A stretch of DNA of 64,000 nucleotides from Schizochytrium sp. CCTCC M209059 (lineage: Eukaryota > Sar > Bigyra > Thraustochytrida > Thraustochytriidae). The notes beneath the pieces are model-generated. The model was not told the origin of the DNA. It ran no database searches and saw nothing but the letters and a program-made list of their open reading frames with translations. Shown piece after piece: positions 39,465-48,656 of this stretch. Both the position numbers and the translations under genes were made by a program. The stretch spans positions 150,926-214,925 of the forward strand of contig KN805405.1 in assembly GCA_000818945.1 (NCBI GenBank). Direction: 5' to 3'. Positions within the stretch are counted from its first letter, which is position 1. Every line of letters begins with the position of its first letter.

Positions 39465-40699
39465 GGCGAGTGTATGGAAGGAACAGTGGATGCTTCAATC
39501 AATGCATATAGCTTGCAGCTACTCTTCGCCCACGATTCGGGATTGCTGCCCTCGTCCGTGTCCGCGTCCGTGGCTTCTGCACGCTGCTGCACACGCTTAA
39601 TTTTTAGTAGAAAAAAAGTGCACGGTCACAGGTCCAAGATGTGTCTGTGCATTCCACGGACACTCAAGTACGTACCTTCGAGCCCAAGGTGGAGATGCGC
39701 ATCGCGACGCGTGCTCGGTCGTGGCCAGCTCGCTATCAACCAAACAAACGCGCACTGCACTGCGCCAATCATTTTCACACACCAGAGAGAGGGATAGCAT
39801 TCTTAGGAACAGATGCAGTTTGTCGTCACTCGCAATCTTGCGCAAGCTCTTTCCCGGGCCGCAACAACATCTTTGCTTCTTGCTTGCACACCCTCACGAG
39901 TCTTCTCTCTCTCGTGCTTTTTGCGATTCGGGCTGGTGGTGGCCTTTGAGCCCGTCATGCCTTACAACTACTCCAAGTACCACACGCACGCGGCGCGGCG
40001 TTTTCTTGGCGCGTGGCACTTCTTGACACCCGCTCCCCCTGCTGCTGTCACTTGCATCTTACCTGCCTGCTTGCTCTTCAATGGTCGGTCAAGGGTGTTG
40101 CGGGGAGGTACTACGACTTCGAGCCGCCCATCTCCACCTGCACTCGACTCCTGACAGCAAGAGGTATATACTAACATCGTCAGGGATGGGTCGCGCCCCT
40201 CGCTGTGAACCCTCACCTTGCCCACGTGCACGCGCACGGTCTTGCCCTCTTTTTCGCTCGCTGCTCGTAGCGAAGCATCTCGCTTTCGCCACGCTCTTCG
40301 AGCTCTCTTTCCGTCTTGCCGCGACGCCGCGGGCAAGCGCTCTCGCCGCAAAGTCTTTCCTGGCCGAAACGTAGACGCGAAGCTCACTTCGCCTCACCTC
40401 CAGAGCGCGTGCAAGTCATGTGCTGAGTGGGGTGTGATGCCATGCGATGCGATGCGATACGTACAAGTGATGCGATACATACAAGTGATGTGATAGGTCA
40501 TGAGTGCCGTGAAGAGGCGTCCGTTGAGAGGCGTTGTGACTGATTTTTTCTGGGACGCAGAATGCGAGGCAAGGCAATAACGACGTCCACGACTGCTGCA
40601 AGCAGAGCCCCTTGCGACAGACCTGCGTCCGCGACGTCTTCGGGCCTCGCGGGATACAGGTGCCCCTGCGCGGCGCGCCGCAAACCGCGCCGAGCCGCC
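39465..40699. other. Divergent promoter region, 7-TM / L-domain genes
   Basis: 1.2 kb with no accepted gene. ORFs near 39813-40154 (containing an internal ATG at 39957) and 40081-40397 lack recognisable features. An 18-bp tandem repeat with GATGCGATAC units is at 40451-40495. An in-frame ATG at 40562 would lengthen the next protein. Confidence 0.4.
40451..40495. repeat. 18-bp tandem repeat with GATGC units
   Basis: GATGCGATACGTACAAGT (40451-40468) is followed by a one-mismatch copy (40469-40486) and a partial third copy, preceded by GATGC pentamers. It lies about 205 bp before the L-domain gene. Confidence 0.85.
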
Positions 40700-42556
40700 A
40701 TGGTGCGGCCGAGTCTCGAGGAGGACGTTGGGAGGTCGCACATGGTCGCGGCGCTGCGAATCTGGGCCGCCATAGCGCTCGGACTCGTAGCGCCAGCGGC
40801 GGCGCGGTCGCCGTACGAGGCGCTTGCGTTCATAGGGGACGGGACGTCAGTGGACTGGAGACACGAACCAGTGCATGCGTGGAGCACGGAGAGGCCCGCG
40901 AGCCTATGGAATGAGACAGACTATACGGCCATGTGTCTCGCTTCAATCGCTTGCTCCGGTGATCTTGATCTCACGCATGATGAAGGCGCTCGAGTGTGCA
41001 GTAGTCTCACCGCGGGGACGATTCGCATCACCGGCCCTCTTCGTCATCCTCCCGTTTGTCTCACTGAGATTTTGGGCGGCGGTATTGAGATTATTGACAA
41101 CGATTGGGTGACCTCCTTGAATGGCTTTGGAAGACTTACCTCCGTTTCGGGCAGCATCATCCTCGATGGGAACCCCCATTTGGTGGGTCTCGGCGGTCTC
41201 GATAACCTTACGTCCGTTGGCGGAGATTTCATTCTACGCAACTCTGGCGATGCCTTGACCCTGTCTCGACTCGACGATCTCGTCGTTCAGGAACGATATC
41301 TTCAGAACGAGTTCAATAGCTACGTTAGAGACAGCGCGCTTCATTTTCCGCGCCGAAAGGGACAACGAATGGGGACTTCTGTCACTGTGAACGCGCTTGG
41401 GACGACCGTGTTTAGCGAAGACATTACTGCGGGTCTGCGGTCGCTTCATGGGCTTGGCAATCTAACAACGATTGGGGGCGATTTGCTGATTATTTCCAAC
41501 ACAGAGTTGCTGAACTTGCGTGGAGCAGAGAACCTCGCGCACATTGGCGGCTCGCTGCATTTGCGTCAAAATCTGCTTCTGGAATATGTCGAGGGTCTTG
41601 ATGCGCTTCTTGACGTGGCGGGAGACGTGCTCGTGGAAGCCAATCCTCGACTTGCGGATCTTTCTGGGCTTTTACTTCTTGGTTCCATTGGCGGCAATTG
41701 GACCATTTCGCAAAATGAGGGCATGACTGAGGTCGGAGCTCTTTCAAGCTTGACACGCGTCGACGGAGGCATCTTCGTCTACCGGAATGAGCGACTTGCT
41801 CACTTTAGCCAGTCACAGCCCTTGGGTCTATCTGACGTGGGAGGGTATTTTGTCGTTGAGGACAATCGTCGTCTAGAATCGCTAGAGGGTCTCAACAATC
41901 TTGCGAGCGTGGGAGATGCTCTTATTATTGGGCGAAACCCTCAACTTACGAGTCTTTCGAATGGACTCGAGACGCTCGCAAGTGTCGGCGGCGACCTTTA
42001 CATTCAGGGCGAGATGACCACCTATGTGGGACTCGATGGTCTCGAGCGCGTCGAAGGCTCCATGGTCGTGCATTCGATGCCATCGCTGACTTCTCTCGAG
42101 GGACTATCGTCACTTCAGCATGTCGGCAAGGATGTTCTCATGTACGCTAATCCAGTACTTGAGTCGGTGAGCGAGCTCGAGGCACTACGGAATGTTGGTG
42201 CACGGATACGCATTTACGAGAATCAAATGCTTGCATCAGTACAAGGCATGCTTGGGGCCCTTGCGCATGTAGGAGCCTATGTGCGAATTAGCTTCACAAA
42301 CGGCACAGTAGACTGTCCCGAAGGCACTGGTCTTGCAGTTGGAGAGCTGCCGCTCATTTATGACACAACCGCGGAAGATCCATCGGTCACTGAAGCGGCG
42401 CAGATGACATCTACGTATGGGAATTGGTGTGTCTTCAATTGCAACTATCCAAATATTGTCTGGCCTCCGGGCCGGCCTCGCATGTGGCAAACGCAAAGTG
42501 GAAAAATGTGGGACGCAACGCAAGGTCCCTACTGCGTTGAAGAGGCCACGAGCTAA
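40700..42556 (+). CDS. Secreted receptor-L-domain-like repeat protein
   Basis: 618 residues from the ATG at 40700, which has a GCCGCCATGG context; the frame is also open from an ATG at 40562. A signal peptide is evident at about 15-36 (MVAALRIWAAIALGLVAPAAA). Most of the protein is built of L-domain/LRR-like beta repeats of the form LxxIGGxLxIxxNxxLxxLxGLxxL (LTSVSGSIILDGNPHLVGLGGL, LTTIGGDLLIISNTELLNLRG, LASVGDALIIGRNPQLTSLS), as in receptor L domains of insulin/EGF receptors and fungal ECM33-like proteins. The C-terminus has Cys pairs (CPEGTG, NWCVFNCNYP, GPYCVEE) and no membrane helix or GPI tail, so it is probably secreted. No ligand can be inferred. Confidence 0.85.
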   Translation: MVRPSLEEDVGRSHMVAALRIWAAIALGLVAPAAARSPYEALAFIGDGTSVDWRHEPVHAWSTERPASLWNETDYTAMCLASIACSGDLDLTHDEGARVCSSLTAGTIRITGPLRHPPVCLTEILGGGIEIIDNDWVTSLNGFGRLTSVSGSIILDGNPHLVGLGGLDNLTSVGGDFILRNSGDALTLSRLDDLVVQERYLQNEFNSYVRDSALHFPRRKGQRMGTSVTVNALGTTVFSEDITAGLRSLHGLGNLTTIGGDLLIISNTELLNLRGAENLAHIGGSLHLRQNLLLEYVEGLDALLDVAGDVLVEANPRLADLSGLLLLGSIGGNWTISQNEGMTEVGALSSLTRVDGGIFVYRNERLAHFSQSQPLGLSDVGGYFVVEDNRRLESLEGLNNLASVGDALIIGRNPQLTSLSNGLETLASVGGDLYIQGEMTTYVGLDGLERVEGSMVVHSMPSLTSLEGLSSLQHVGKDVLMYANPVLESVSELEALRNVGARIRIYENQMLASVQGMLGALAHVGAYVRISFTNGTVDCPEGTGLAVGELPLIYDTTAEDPSVTEAAQMTSTYGNWCVFNCNYPNIVWPPGRPRMWQTQSGKMWDATQGPYCVEEATS

Positions 42557-42723
42557 TCAATGTAAATGTAAAGTAGATGAGCAAGCTTTTCTCCAAGGAG
42601 ATGATTATGTTCATTTTAAGTTTAACTTTTCTCGTCTTATTATTCGATTACATGGTTTTCTGTGAAGCCTCTCAAGCCTCGGAGTTTAGTGAGTGTTTTT
42701 TTTTTTCTCCCCAAAAGCTATAC
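42557..42723. other. Short convergent 3' region
   Basis: 167 bp, AT-rich, ending in a T-run near 42698-42709. It holds both 3' UTRs. Confidence 0.5.
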
Positions 42724-43692
42724 CTAGAGCCGAGCTGTCAAGGGAGCCTTCACAAATCGGTCGAGTAGGGCCATCACGAGATGACCCCGACCAAACATAA
42801 AGTCAGTGTGAATATCAACGTGGTCGTGACGCTCCAAAACATAGGTTTCGAGAGCCTCATGACCAATGTGCACGAGTTCGCGGTGCAAGGCCAGCGTCGA
42901 AGTAACCGGGACTGTGTCATCTTTCTCCCCGTGCAAAAGCATGATGTGTGGCAAAAGGTCGCGTTCGTCAACAGAAAGCTGGCGCACAAGACGCACAGGG
43001 CTGCGCGCTCGAAACTCCTCGAGCGTGGTGCCGTTCGCTGGCTTCATAAAGGATAGCTCGTGGACTCCGCGACCGCGTTCAAAGTCATAGTGAGTCTCAA
43101 TATCAAAAGGTCCAGAGAGAAGCAGTAGTCCGTCGCAAAGTTGTTCACCCTGTTGCGCAGCCTGGATGGCGGCGAGCATGGAAATGTGGGCCCCTGAGCT
43201 GTGGCCCATTACCCGTGTTGACGATGCCCCAGGATACCGCTCTCGGGCCCAGCGTAGTGCGAGATTCACATCTTGAGCTTGCTCGTCGCTCTTGGCCCAT
43301 GGGTAAAGTCTGTAGTTTAGCACGAGGACGAGAAAGCCCCGGCGTTCGAGCTCGAGGGCGTGCAAGGTGTACATTTCCTTGTTTCCAAAGCCCCAGGCGC
43401 CACCGTGAACGAAGACGAGGATTCCGCGGGCAGCTGGCGCAGTGTCGGCGTCGCCATAGACGTCAACCGTGTGTCTCTTGAGAGGTCCATAGGCAAGGCC
43501 ACGAGCCACTTGCGAGTCCTTGGCGCCCACCACGTAGTCGCGCGCGAGGCTCGGTCTAAGCGCCACGAGCGCCACGCCAGCGCCGACCATGAGCATGTTG
43601 TCGACGGCCTTGCCAAAGACCTTGGAGTCCCGGAGCGCGTGCTGCACCCGCACGGGCAGCACGCGTCCGAGGACCTCTTCTGCGCGGCCCAT
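42724..43692 (-). CDS. Alpha/beta-hydrolase (carboxylesterase type)
   Basis: 322 residues from MGRAEEVLGRV. A hydrophobic segment (about 31-46, NMLMVGAGVALVALRPS) may anchor it. The hydrolase core has the oxyanion motif VFVHGGAWGFGNK, the nucleophile elbow GHSSGAH (Ser), LLHGEKDDTVP (acid Asp) and HDHVDIH (His), so the triad is complete. It resembles the esterase/lipase class that includes isoprenylcysteine methylesterases and kynurenine-formamidase-like enzymes; the substrate is unknown. The frame is open further upstream, but only through a GCTT microsatellite read as Ala/Ser/Lys/Gln, so the ATG at 43690-43692 is used. The start is only 156 bp from the divergent plus-strand gene. Confidence 0.88.
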   Translation of the reverse strand: MGRAEEVLGRVLPVRVQHALRDSKVFGKAVDNMLMVGAGVALVALRPSLARDYVVGAKDSQVARGLAYGPLKRHTVDVYGDADTAPAARGILVFVHGGAWGFGNKEMYTLHALELERRGFLVLVLNYRLYPWAKSDEQAQDVNLALRWARERYPGASSTRVMGHSSGAHISMLAAIQAAQQGEQLCDGLLLLSGPFDIETHYDFERGRGVHELSFMKPANGTTLEEFRARSPVRLVRQLSVDERDLLPHIMLLHGEKDDTVPVTSTLALHRELVHIGHEALETYVLERHDHVDIHTDFMFGRGHLVMALLDRFVKAPLTARL

Positions 43693-43729
43693 AATTCTCT
43701 TTCCTGCGCCCTCAGCCGGCCGGCTGATC

Positions 43730-43789
<60 letters not shown>

Positions 43790-43790
43790 C
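43730..43790. repeat. GCTT tetranucleotide microsatellite
   Basis: About fifteen GCTT units in the 156-bp space between two divergent start codons (hydrolase and single-pass membrane protein). Confidence 0.93.
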
Positions 43791-43848
43791 TCCTGAGCGA
43801 GCGAGCCTGCAGCAAAATCGCTTTTGGATTTCGTTGACGGCGCCTACG

Positions 43849-44877
43849 ATGGCGTCGCGTCAGGCGCCCTCGGACGCTCAGTACCTGAGCGAGAGCGAGA
43901 ACCAGGGCGAGAGCGAGGGCGAGAGCGAGTATGAGGAAAAGTTTGAAACATGGGACTCTGCTCCGCGCCGTCCCGCGCCGCGAAAGTTCCCGCTCTCGTC
44001 GTGGCAACGGCAAGGTATCCTCGTAGTGATCGCGCTCCTCGGGGCCCTGTACCAGGTGCGCAAGGCCTCGTCCATCTTTGAGAGCCAGGACGAGGAAGCC
44101 GCGCGGCAGTTGGAGCTCGCGGGATCTCACCTTGAGAGACTGGCGGACGCTGACCTGCAGTTCTTTATTGGCCAGGCATGGCACCCGCCCCAAGATGTCA
44201 AGGACCCACGGCGAACTCCACACAGTTTCACGGATGCTAAAACTGGGACGAGGAAGGCGCTCATCGCCGTCAGTGAAGGACATTGCATGGCCAAGGGGCA
44301 TCAGGCTACCGCCGCAGATTTGCCAAGAGCCATGGTGATTTGTGCAGAAATCTTTGTGGACCCGGTGCAGCGACGCAGACATTCTGAACGTGAGACCCGA
44401 CGTGCATTTCCGTCGTGGGCAGCAGCTCAGCAACAACAAGGATCATCCACGCAGAGTCATTCCCGCGATGCAAGGCATCGATCAAAAGGTTCCGCAAGGC
44501 ATGCTGGTACGGAAAAGTCAACAAAGAGGCTTCCGATGCTTGGCATGTGGATTTATCATGCGAGCATGGAGCCTGCCGCGCGTGAGCTGCAGCGTCTTGG
44601 TCTGGTGGATCGTGTTTTGCAAGCCTTCGAGACGTCTCAAGATATCTCCTCTGCCGCCAGTGGGTCTCCGCATGTTGTGAAGAAGACCTTGAAGCCCCAG
44701 GAGGAGAATTCGGTTTCCTCGTCGGGCTCTGTTGCGGCGTCCAAAGAAGCTCTTGATAGCTCCCCAAGTTGCCAAAGCGCAGACACGAGCGCAGATGAGT
44801 CGTCGACCGAATTCCAGAGTCCCCATTCTGGCGAGACCTCTGCCGCGTCTGAGGCTTGCAGTGCCACTTATGACTGA
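43849..44877 (+). CDS. Single-pass membrane protein, orphan
   Basis: 342 residues from MASRQAPSDAQ (ATG 43849-43851); the frame before this is only microsatellite and antisense to the hydrolase. An acidic N-terminus (residues 12-30) and basic stretch precede one membrane helix (about 56-72, GILVVIALLGALYQV). A region of about 60 residues follows (AARQLELAGSHLERLADADLQFFIGQAWHPP). The last third is Ser/Gln/Glu-rich. No family is recognised. Part of the middle (HSERETRRAFPSW...) has an unusual residue mix, so an unseen intron is possible. Confidence 0.6.
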   Translation: MASRQAPSDAQYLSESENQGESEGESEYEEKFETWDSAPRRPAPRKFPLSSWQRQGILVVIALLGALYQVRKASSIFESQDEEAARQLELAGSHLERLADADLQFFIGQAWHPPQDVKDPRRTPHSFTDAKTGTRKALIAVSEGHCMAKGHQATAADLPRAMVICAEIFVDPVQRRRHSERETRRAFPSWAAAQQQQGSSTQSHSRDARHRSKGSARHAGTEKSTKRLPMLGMWIYHASMEPAARELQRLGLVDRVLQAFETSQDISSAASGSPHVVKKTLKPQEENSVSSSGSVAASKEALDSSPSCQSADTSADESSTEFQSPHSGETSAASEACSATYD

Positions 44878-46129
44878 CAGACATGAGAGACCGACCGGCT
44901 GGTTTGCGAATCTATAGATTTTTATTGCCAAGTCTCGCGAAGAGAGGCCCTTGTCTTTTCCAACAAAAACAACACGGTGTTGTCTTGTCTTCCTTGGCGA
45001 GTCGTGGCGTCGACATCGAAAGGATAGAATATATCATTTTCAACATGTTGGCAGCTTTGAAGGCGCTTGTGCGACGATTACACCCCTCTCGTGTCATGGA
45101 TAATTCAAACTCGTTCTTTTTCTGCTCAAGGCCGCGCCTGCTGCTTGAAACAATGTCATTGGCAGTTTTGTATGACGAGCCTGAAACGTTCTCGACCCGT
45201 TGTCCTTCCCTGTTCTCATTGGCGTGTGCAACCGTCGACCTTTCATCCGCGACAGTCAGCGTCTGATGCGACGGCTACAGCAACGCCTAAAACTGCACAA
45301 GCTAGATACTAGGCCTAAGCCTAGGGTTCAAGAAGGATCAAAAACGCTCGCAGTCGCAGTCGCAGTCGCTGTCCCGCGCAATGTCGGCCGCGAGTCAAAA
45401 CCGTTTTTGATTAATTGTCGTACGCCTCCATGTCTGCATCGCATCCGAAGTTTTCTGTCCACCGCCACGCCCACCGGATCTCTCCACAACCAGCAGCAGC
45501 TGCTGCAGCTCTTTCTCCTTTCCTTCTCTGTTCTTCTTCAGCACGACGCCGCCGACGACAGCGACAAGCTCTCGCAGTCTGCTGTTTCCTGCATGACGAG
45601 AGAACCCCTTTCCCGTCGATCGATTGCTCGCTCGCCCGCTCGCTCGCTCGCTTGATTTCCCTGGCGGGTCGCAATCGAGTCGAGCTGGGTCGCCTTCTTG
45701 ACTCTCTTGCCCAGGAGAAGACCACCACAGCGGCAGGTCGCGAGAAGGATGCGGCGCCAAAATCAGGAACGCCTCTAGCACCTGCGCTGCAGCTCGAGTC
45801 GCCCGACCCGACATTGCCACAAGTCAAGTCAACTCGACTCGACGCGACTCGACTCGGCAAGACAAGGCAAGGCAAGACAAGGCAAGGCAAGGCAAGGCAA
45901 GGCAAGACAAGACAAGACAAGAGCCAGGACAGCGACTCCTGGCTCGGCCGCAGCCGATGCGCATCGGAGGCGTCGGCGAAGACCGCCAAGAAGGCAGACA
46001 GAACGCGAAGAACGAGTCTGAGCCTCAGAGCGGCGAGCGAGCGAGCGAGAGATCCAGAACCAGAACCAGAACCAGGTGCTGGAGGACGGGGAGGAGAAGG
46101 ACGAGAAGAACGGGAAGAGGCTGGAGACG
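44878..46129. other. Intergenic region upstream of the lipocalin
   Basis: 1.25 kb with no accepted gene. It has a TAGGCCTA palindrome (45310), a CAGTCG hexamer tract (about 45347-45372), an AAGGC pentanucleotide tract (45856-45922), and GCTC/GCGA tetramers (about 45630-45655 and 46033-46050). The ORF at 45415-46272 is a translation of these repeats. Confidence 0.5.
45856..45922. repeat. AAGGC pentanucleotide repeat
   Basis: About thirteen units of GGCAA or its variant GACAA, about 210 bp upstream of the lipocalin ATG. A similar tract is at 51734-51813, upstream of another gene. Confidence 0.9.
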
Positions 46130-46873
46130 ATGAAGTCGAGCCTGAGCGCAGCCATCATTGCTGCCGTGCTGGCCAGCACGGGCCCCGCGTCGAGCGTCGC
46201 CGTCGAGACGCAGACGAGCATGCTGCGGACGGGGGAAAAGAGGTCGATGCTCTGGGGCTGGTGGGGGGATGACGACGATGACGTCGAGTGCCCGTCGGTG
46301 CCTCCTGTGGACGACTTTGACCTTAGTACGTGGACGGCGCAGTCGTGGTACATTCACGCGCAGCAGGAGACGGCGTACCAGGAGAGCGAGTTCTTCTATT
46401 GCGTCGTGGCAACCTACGAGATTCAAGACAACTACGTTGAAGTGCTTAACTATGCGACGGACGCAAACCAGTCCGAGATCCAGCAGTCGGGCGGTAACTT
46501 CTTCTCGAACCTCTGCGCGCGCCAGCTCGAGACTGGATCCGGAGATCTTGAAGTTGCCCCATGCTTCCTCCGCTATCTCGGCTGGGTCGGTGCCGGGCCG
46601 TACACGGTCATCCTCAAAGCCGACGACTACTCGTGGGCCGTGGTCTCCGGTGGACAGCCGACGGAAGTGGAGCAGACAGACCCTGTGCTGTGCACCACCA
46701 AGACCGATACCACCAATGGCAGTGGACTTTGGATCTTTACGCGCTCGCAGACTCGCGACGACGACCTTGTCGAGGATATCAAATCCCAACTCGAGGACAT
46801 GGGAGTCTACACCGGTCTTCTTCAGGATGTGAGCCAGGAAGGCTGCACCTACGAAGGCACGACGCTCAAGTAG
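46130..46873 (+). CDS. Lipocalin-family protein
   Basis: 247 residues from MKSSLSAAIIAAVLASTG, an apparent signal peptide (about 1-22). After an acidic stretch comes CPSVPPVDDFDLSTWTAQSWY (about 53-73), a form of the lipocalin G-x-W strand region. It continues with FFYCVVATYE, PYTVILKADDYSWAVVSGGQPTE and GLWIFTR, the later lipocalin motifs, and ends with two Cys that may pair. Lipocalins bind small hydrophobic ligands; relatives include apolipoprotein D-like and plant temperature-induced or chloroplast lipocalins. Probably secreted or lumenal. A longer frame begins at GTG (46076), so the ATG at 46130 is chosen. Confidence 0.85.
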   Translation: MKSSLSAAIIAAVLASTGPASSVAVETQTSMLRTGEKRSMLWGWWGDDDDDVECPSVPPVDDFDLSTWTAQSWYIHAQQETAYQESEFFYCVVATYEIQDNYVEVLNYATDANQSEIQQSGGNFFSNLCARQLETGSGDLEVAPCFLRYLGWVGAGPYTVILKADDYSWAVVSGGQPTEVEQTDPVLCTTKTDTTNGSGLWIFTRSQTRDDDLVEDIKSQLEDMGVYTGLLQDVSQEGCTYEGTTLK

Positions 46874-47378
46874 TCTTCAGCTTCACCTGAGGAAAACGAT
46901 TAGTTTATCTATCAGCAAGTCTCTTCAACGCGCCAGAGGCCGCGCTGTCACTTCATCCACATTGACGATCATTCTATGCAAAAACAAGCAAGTTACCTGT
47001 TTATTTATCTGTCCGTTCAGTATGTTTCCAATTCAAGCGTGTAAGACGATAGTGATTATTGCACGGCCCCGGAAGTCATGCCAAAAGACAATGTGGAGCA
47101 ATGATCTCTTCCTCTCTCGCTCTCTCTTAGCCTGCTCATCACGGATCAACAACTTTTCCCAATGATCACATTAATTTTTTTCTATGAAGCGAATCAGGTT
47201 CATATTAAAACGCAAAAGCCGGTGCGTCCAAAACGCATCTGAATATAAATTCATACTCAATCATGCATTCGTTTACGAGAGTCCCATCTTCGCAAACAGG
47301 TAAAGCAAAACTTTGAGATTATACCAAGCTTGTGCCTCCGTGAAAGCTCAGTCTACTGTCTGTCGGCGAAAGCTCAGC
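46874..47378. other. Convergent 3' intergenic region
   Basis: 505 bp, AT-rich, between the lipocalin and elongase stops. Only short imperfect inverted repeats (for example TGCGT...ACGCA near 47222-47236). No gene is seen. Confidence 0.5.
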
Positions 47379-48197
47379 TTAGGCAGATTTTGTCTTGGGC
47401 TTTGACGGCGCGAGAATGTACTGCTGCACGTAAAAGTTGAGAAAGAGAAAGAGGAAGGGGACCACAATGTAATATGGCGTCAGGTACTCGTAAAAATGCG
47501 TGTGCACCAGCGGCTCGCAGTCATAGTGAAAGTAAATTGCCGTGTGAATAGCAATGCTAAAGATGAACTGCACAATCTGCAACTGCGTAATGAGAGGACG
47601 AAACTGCTTGGGGAAGGGACGAAAGTAGTGCGCGTACATCACCGTGTGAATAAAAGCATTCACAGCGACACCATACTTGATGGATGAAAGGAAAATGTGG
47701 TCGATCGCGTAAAGCCAAAAGGTGGTTGCGTGGTGCAAGACATGCAGAAAACGCAACTTATTGCCCTTGATGATGAGCAATACGGTGTCGAACCACTCCC
47801 AGATCTTGGATGCCGCAAACAAAAAACTGATGAGCTGAAAATGCGGGTGCGTGAGCCGTTTGCACGTCGCCGATTCCAGACTCGCAAAATGGTTATCCTG
47901 CACCATGAGGTAGGTCGTATAGATCCACACGGCGCCAGAAAACAGACACAGTCCGAGGTTGTGCACTCCGCGGAGCGCCATAAGTCCGCCAAGATACCCT
48001 CGCAGCACGTACGTGACGGCGAGTGTCATAAAGTACAGCGCGGTTGACCCTACCAGCAGCCATAGCGGTTCGGGAATCGTCATCGGGCCCACATAGCTGT
48101 CCTCCTTGCTGTACGTGACTTGCCACTTGAAGGCCGCCGACGTAGCGTACTTGGCTAAAGACTCCGCCATGCCCTTGTATACTTCGAGGTCCTCCAT
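47379..48197 (-). CDS. ELO-family fatty acid elongase
   Basis: 272 residues, the usual ELO length. This is the condensing enzyme that adds malonyl-CoA carbons to acyl-CoA in the ER. The motifs appear in order: KIWEWFDTVLLI (KxxExxDT), FLHVLHHATTF (the HxxHH catalytic box), NAFIHTVMYAHYF and TQLQIVQF (TxxQxxQ). About seven hydrophobic helices are present and the C-terminus is Lys-rich (KPKTKSA), consistent with ER retention. Chain-length and saturation preference cannot be set from sequence alone, although thraustochytrids use such enzymes in long-chain fatty acid synthesis. Upstream, between 48265 and 48324, is a 24-bp tandem repeat with CACGTG boxes. The start is the ATG at 48195-48197. Confidence 0.95.
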   Translation of the reverse strand: MEDLEVYKGMAESLAKYATSAAFKWQVTYSKEDSYVGPMTIPEPLWLLVGSTALYFMTLAVTYVLRGYLGGLMALRGVHNLGLCLFSGAVWIYTTYLMVQDNHFASLESATCKRLTHPHFQLISFLFAASKIWEWFDTVLLIIKGNKLRFLHVLHHATTFWLYAIDHIFLSSIKYGVAVNAFIHTVMYAHYFRPFPKQFRPLITQLQIVQFIFSIAIHTAIYFHYDCEPLVHTHFYEYLTPYYIVVPFLFLFLNFYVQQYILAPSKPKTKSA

Positions 48198-48264
48198 CTT
48201 CTTCTACAAGCCTTGCTTGTTTGCTGGCAGGCTTGTTTGCTTACTTGCTAGTGTGCTTGCGTGC

Positions 48265-48324
48265 GTGGTAGCGTGCTCACGTGGCAGCGTGGTAGCGTGC
48301 TCACGTGGCAGCGTGGTAGCGTGC
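48265..48324. promoter_or_regulatory. 24-bp tandem repeat with two CACGTG boxes
   Basis: Two exact copies of a 24-bp unit (48265-48288 and 48289-48312) and a half copy (48313-48324). Each full unit holds CACGTG (48278-48283 and 48302-48307), the classic E-box/G-box bound by bHLH and some bZIP factors. It lies 68-127 bp upstream of the elongase ATG, on the promoter side. Function is inferred. Confidence 0.7.
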
Positions 48325-48513
48325 AGGCGTGCGAGCAGGCAAACGTCTGTGCCCAGCCCCGTTCTGGTTTTGCGCCTCAGGCGGCATTCACTAACACCTG
48401 CAACCGACGTCGGCTTCGCCAAACAAACTTGTAGGGCCTTTCGACGGGCCCAGAGTCGACTATGGGGCCGGGATCAGGGAGCGCCGACGCGGATTCAATT
48501 GATGGACACATAC

Positions 48514-48533
48514 TAGGCCTAGGCCTAGGCCTA
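48514..48533. repeat. 20-bp palindrome of TAGGCC units
   Basis: TAGGCCTAGGCCTAGGCCTA is its own reverse complement and holds three overlapping TAGGCCTA sites. The octamer recurs in other intergenic regions of the window. Confidence 0.95.
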
Positions 48534-48656
48534 TAGTACCTTCTGCCATGGCTGTTCAAGTTGCTTCCTTGTCAACTTGCTGTCATGCGGCAGCTACTGC
48601 AGAGAAAGAAAGCGTCATCGTCGATGTGGGCTGAAAAATGGTGGTAAAGGTTAGGG

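Larger units (their letters stand above)
48198..48656. other. Elongase 5' flank / kelch gene 3' flank
   Basis: 459 bp containing the 24-bp tandem repeat (48265-48324) and the TAGGCC palindrome (48514-48533). No gene is seen. Confidence 0.6.

Noticed and set aside
39813..40154. 113-codon plus-strand ORF with internal ATG at 39957
   Set aside because: The part after 39957 looks slightly protein-like, but there is no family match, no clear splice partner and it lies in a promoter region.
45415..46272. 285-codon plus-strand ORF before the lipocalin
   Set aside because: Translation of AAGGC and GCTC repeats; the lipocalin uses a different frame in the overlap.
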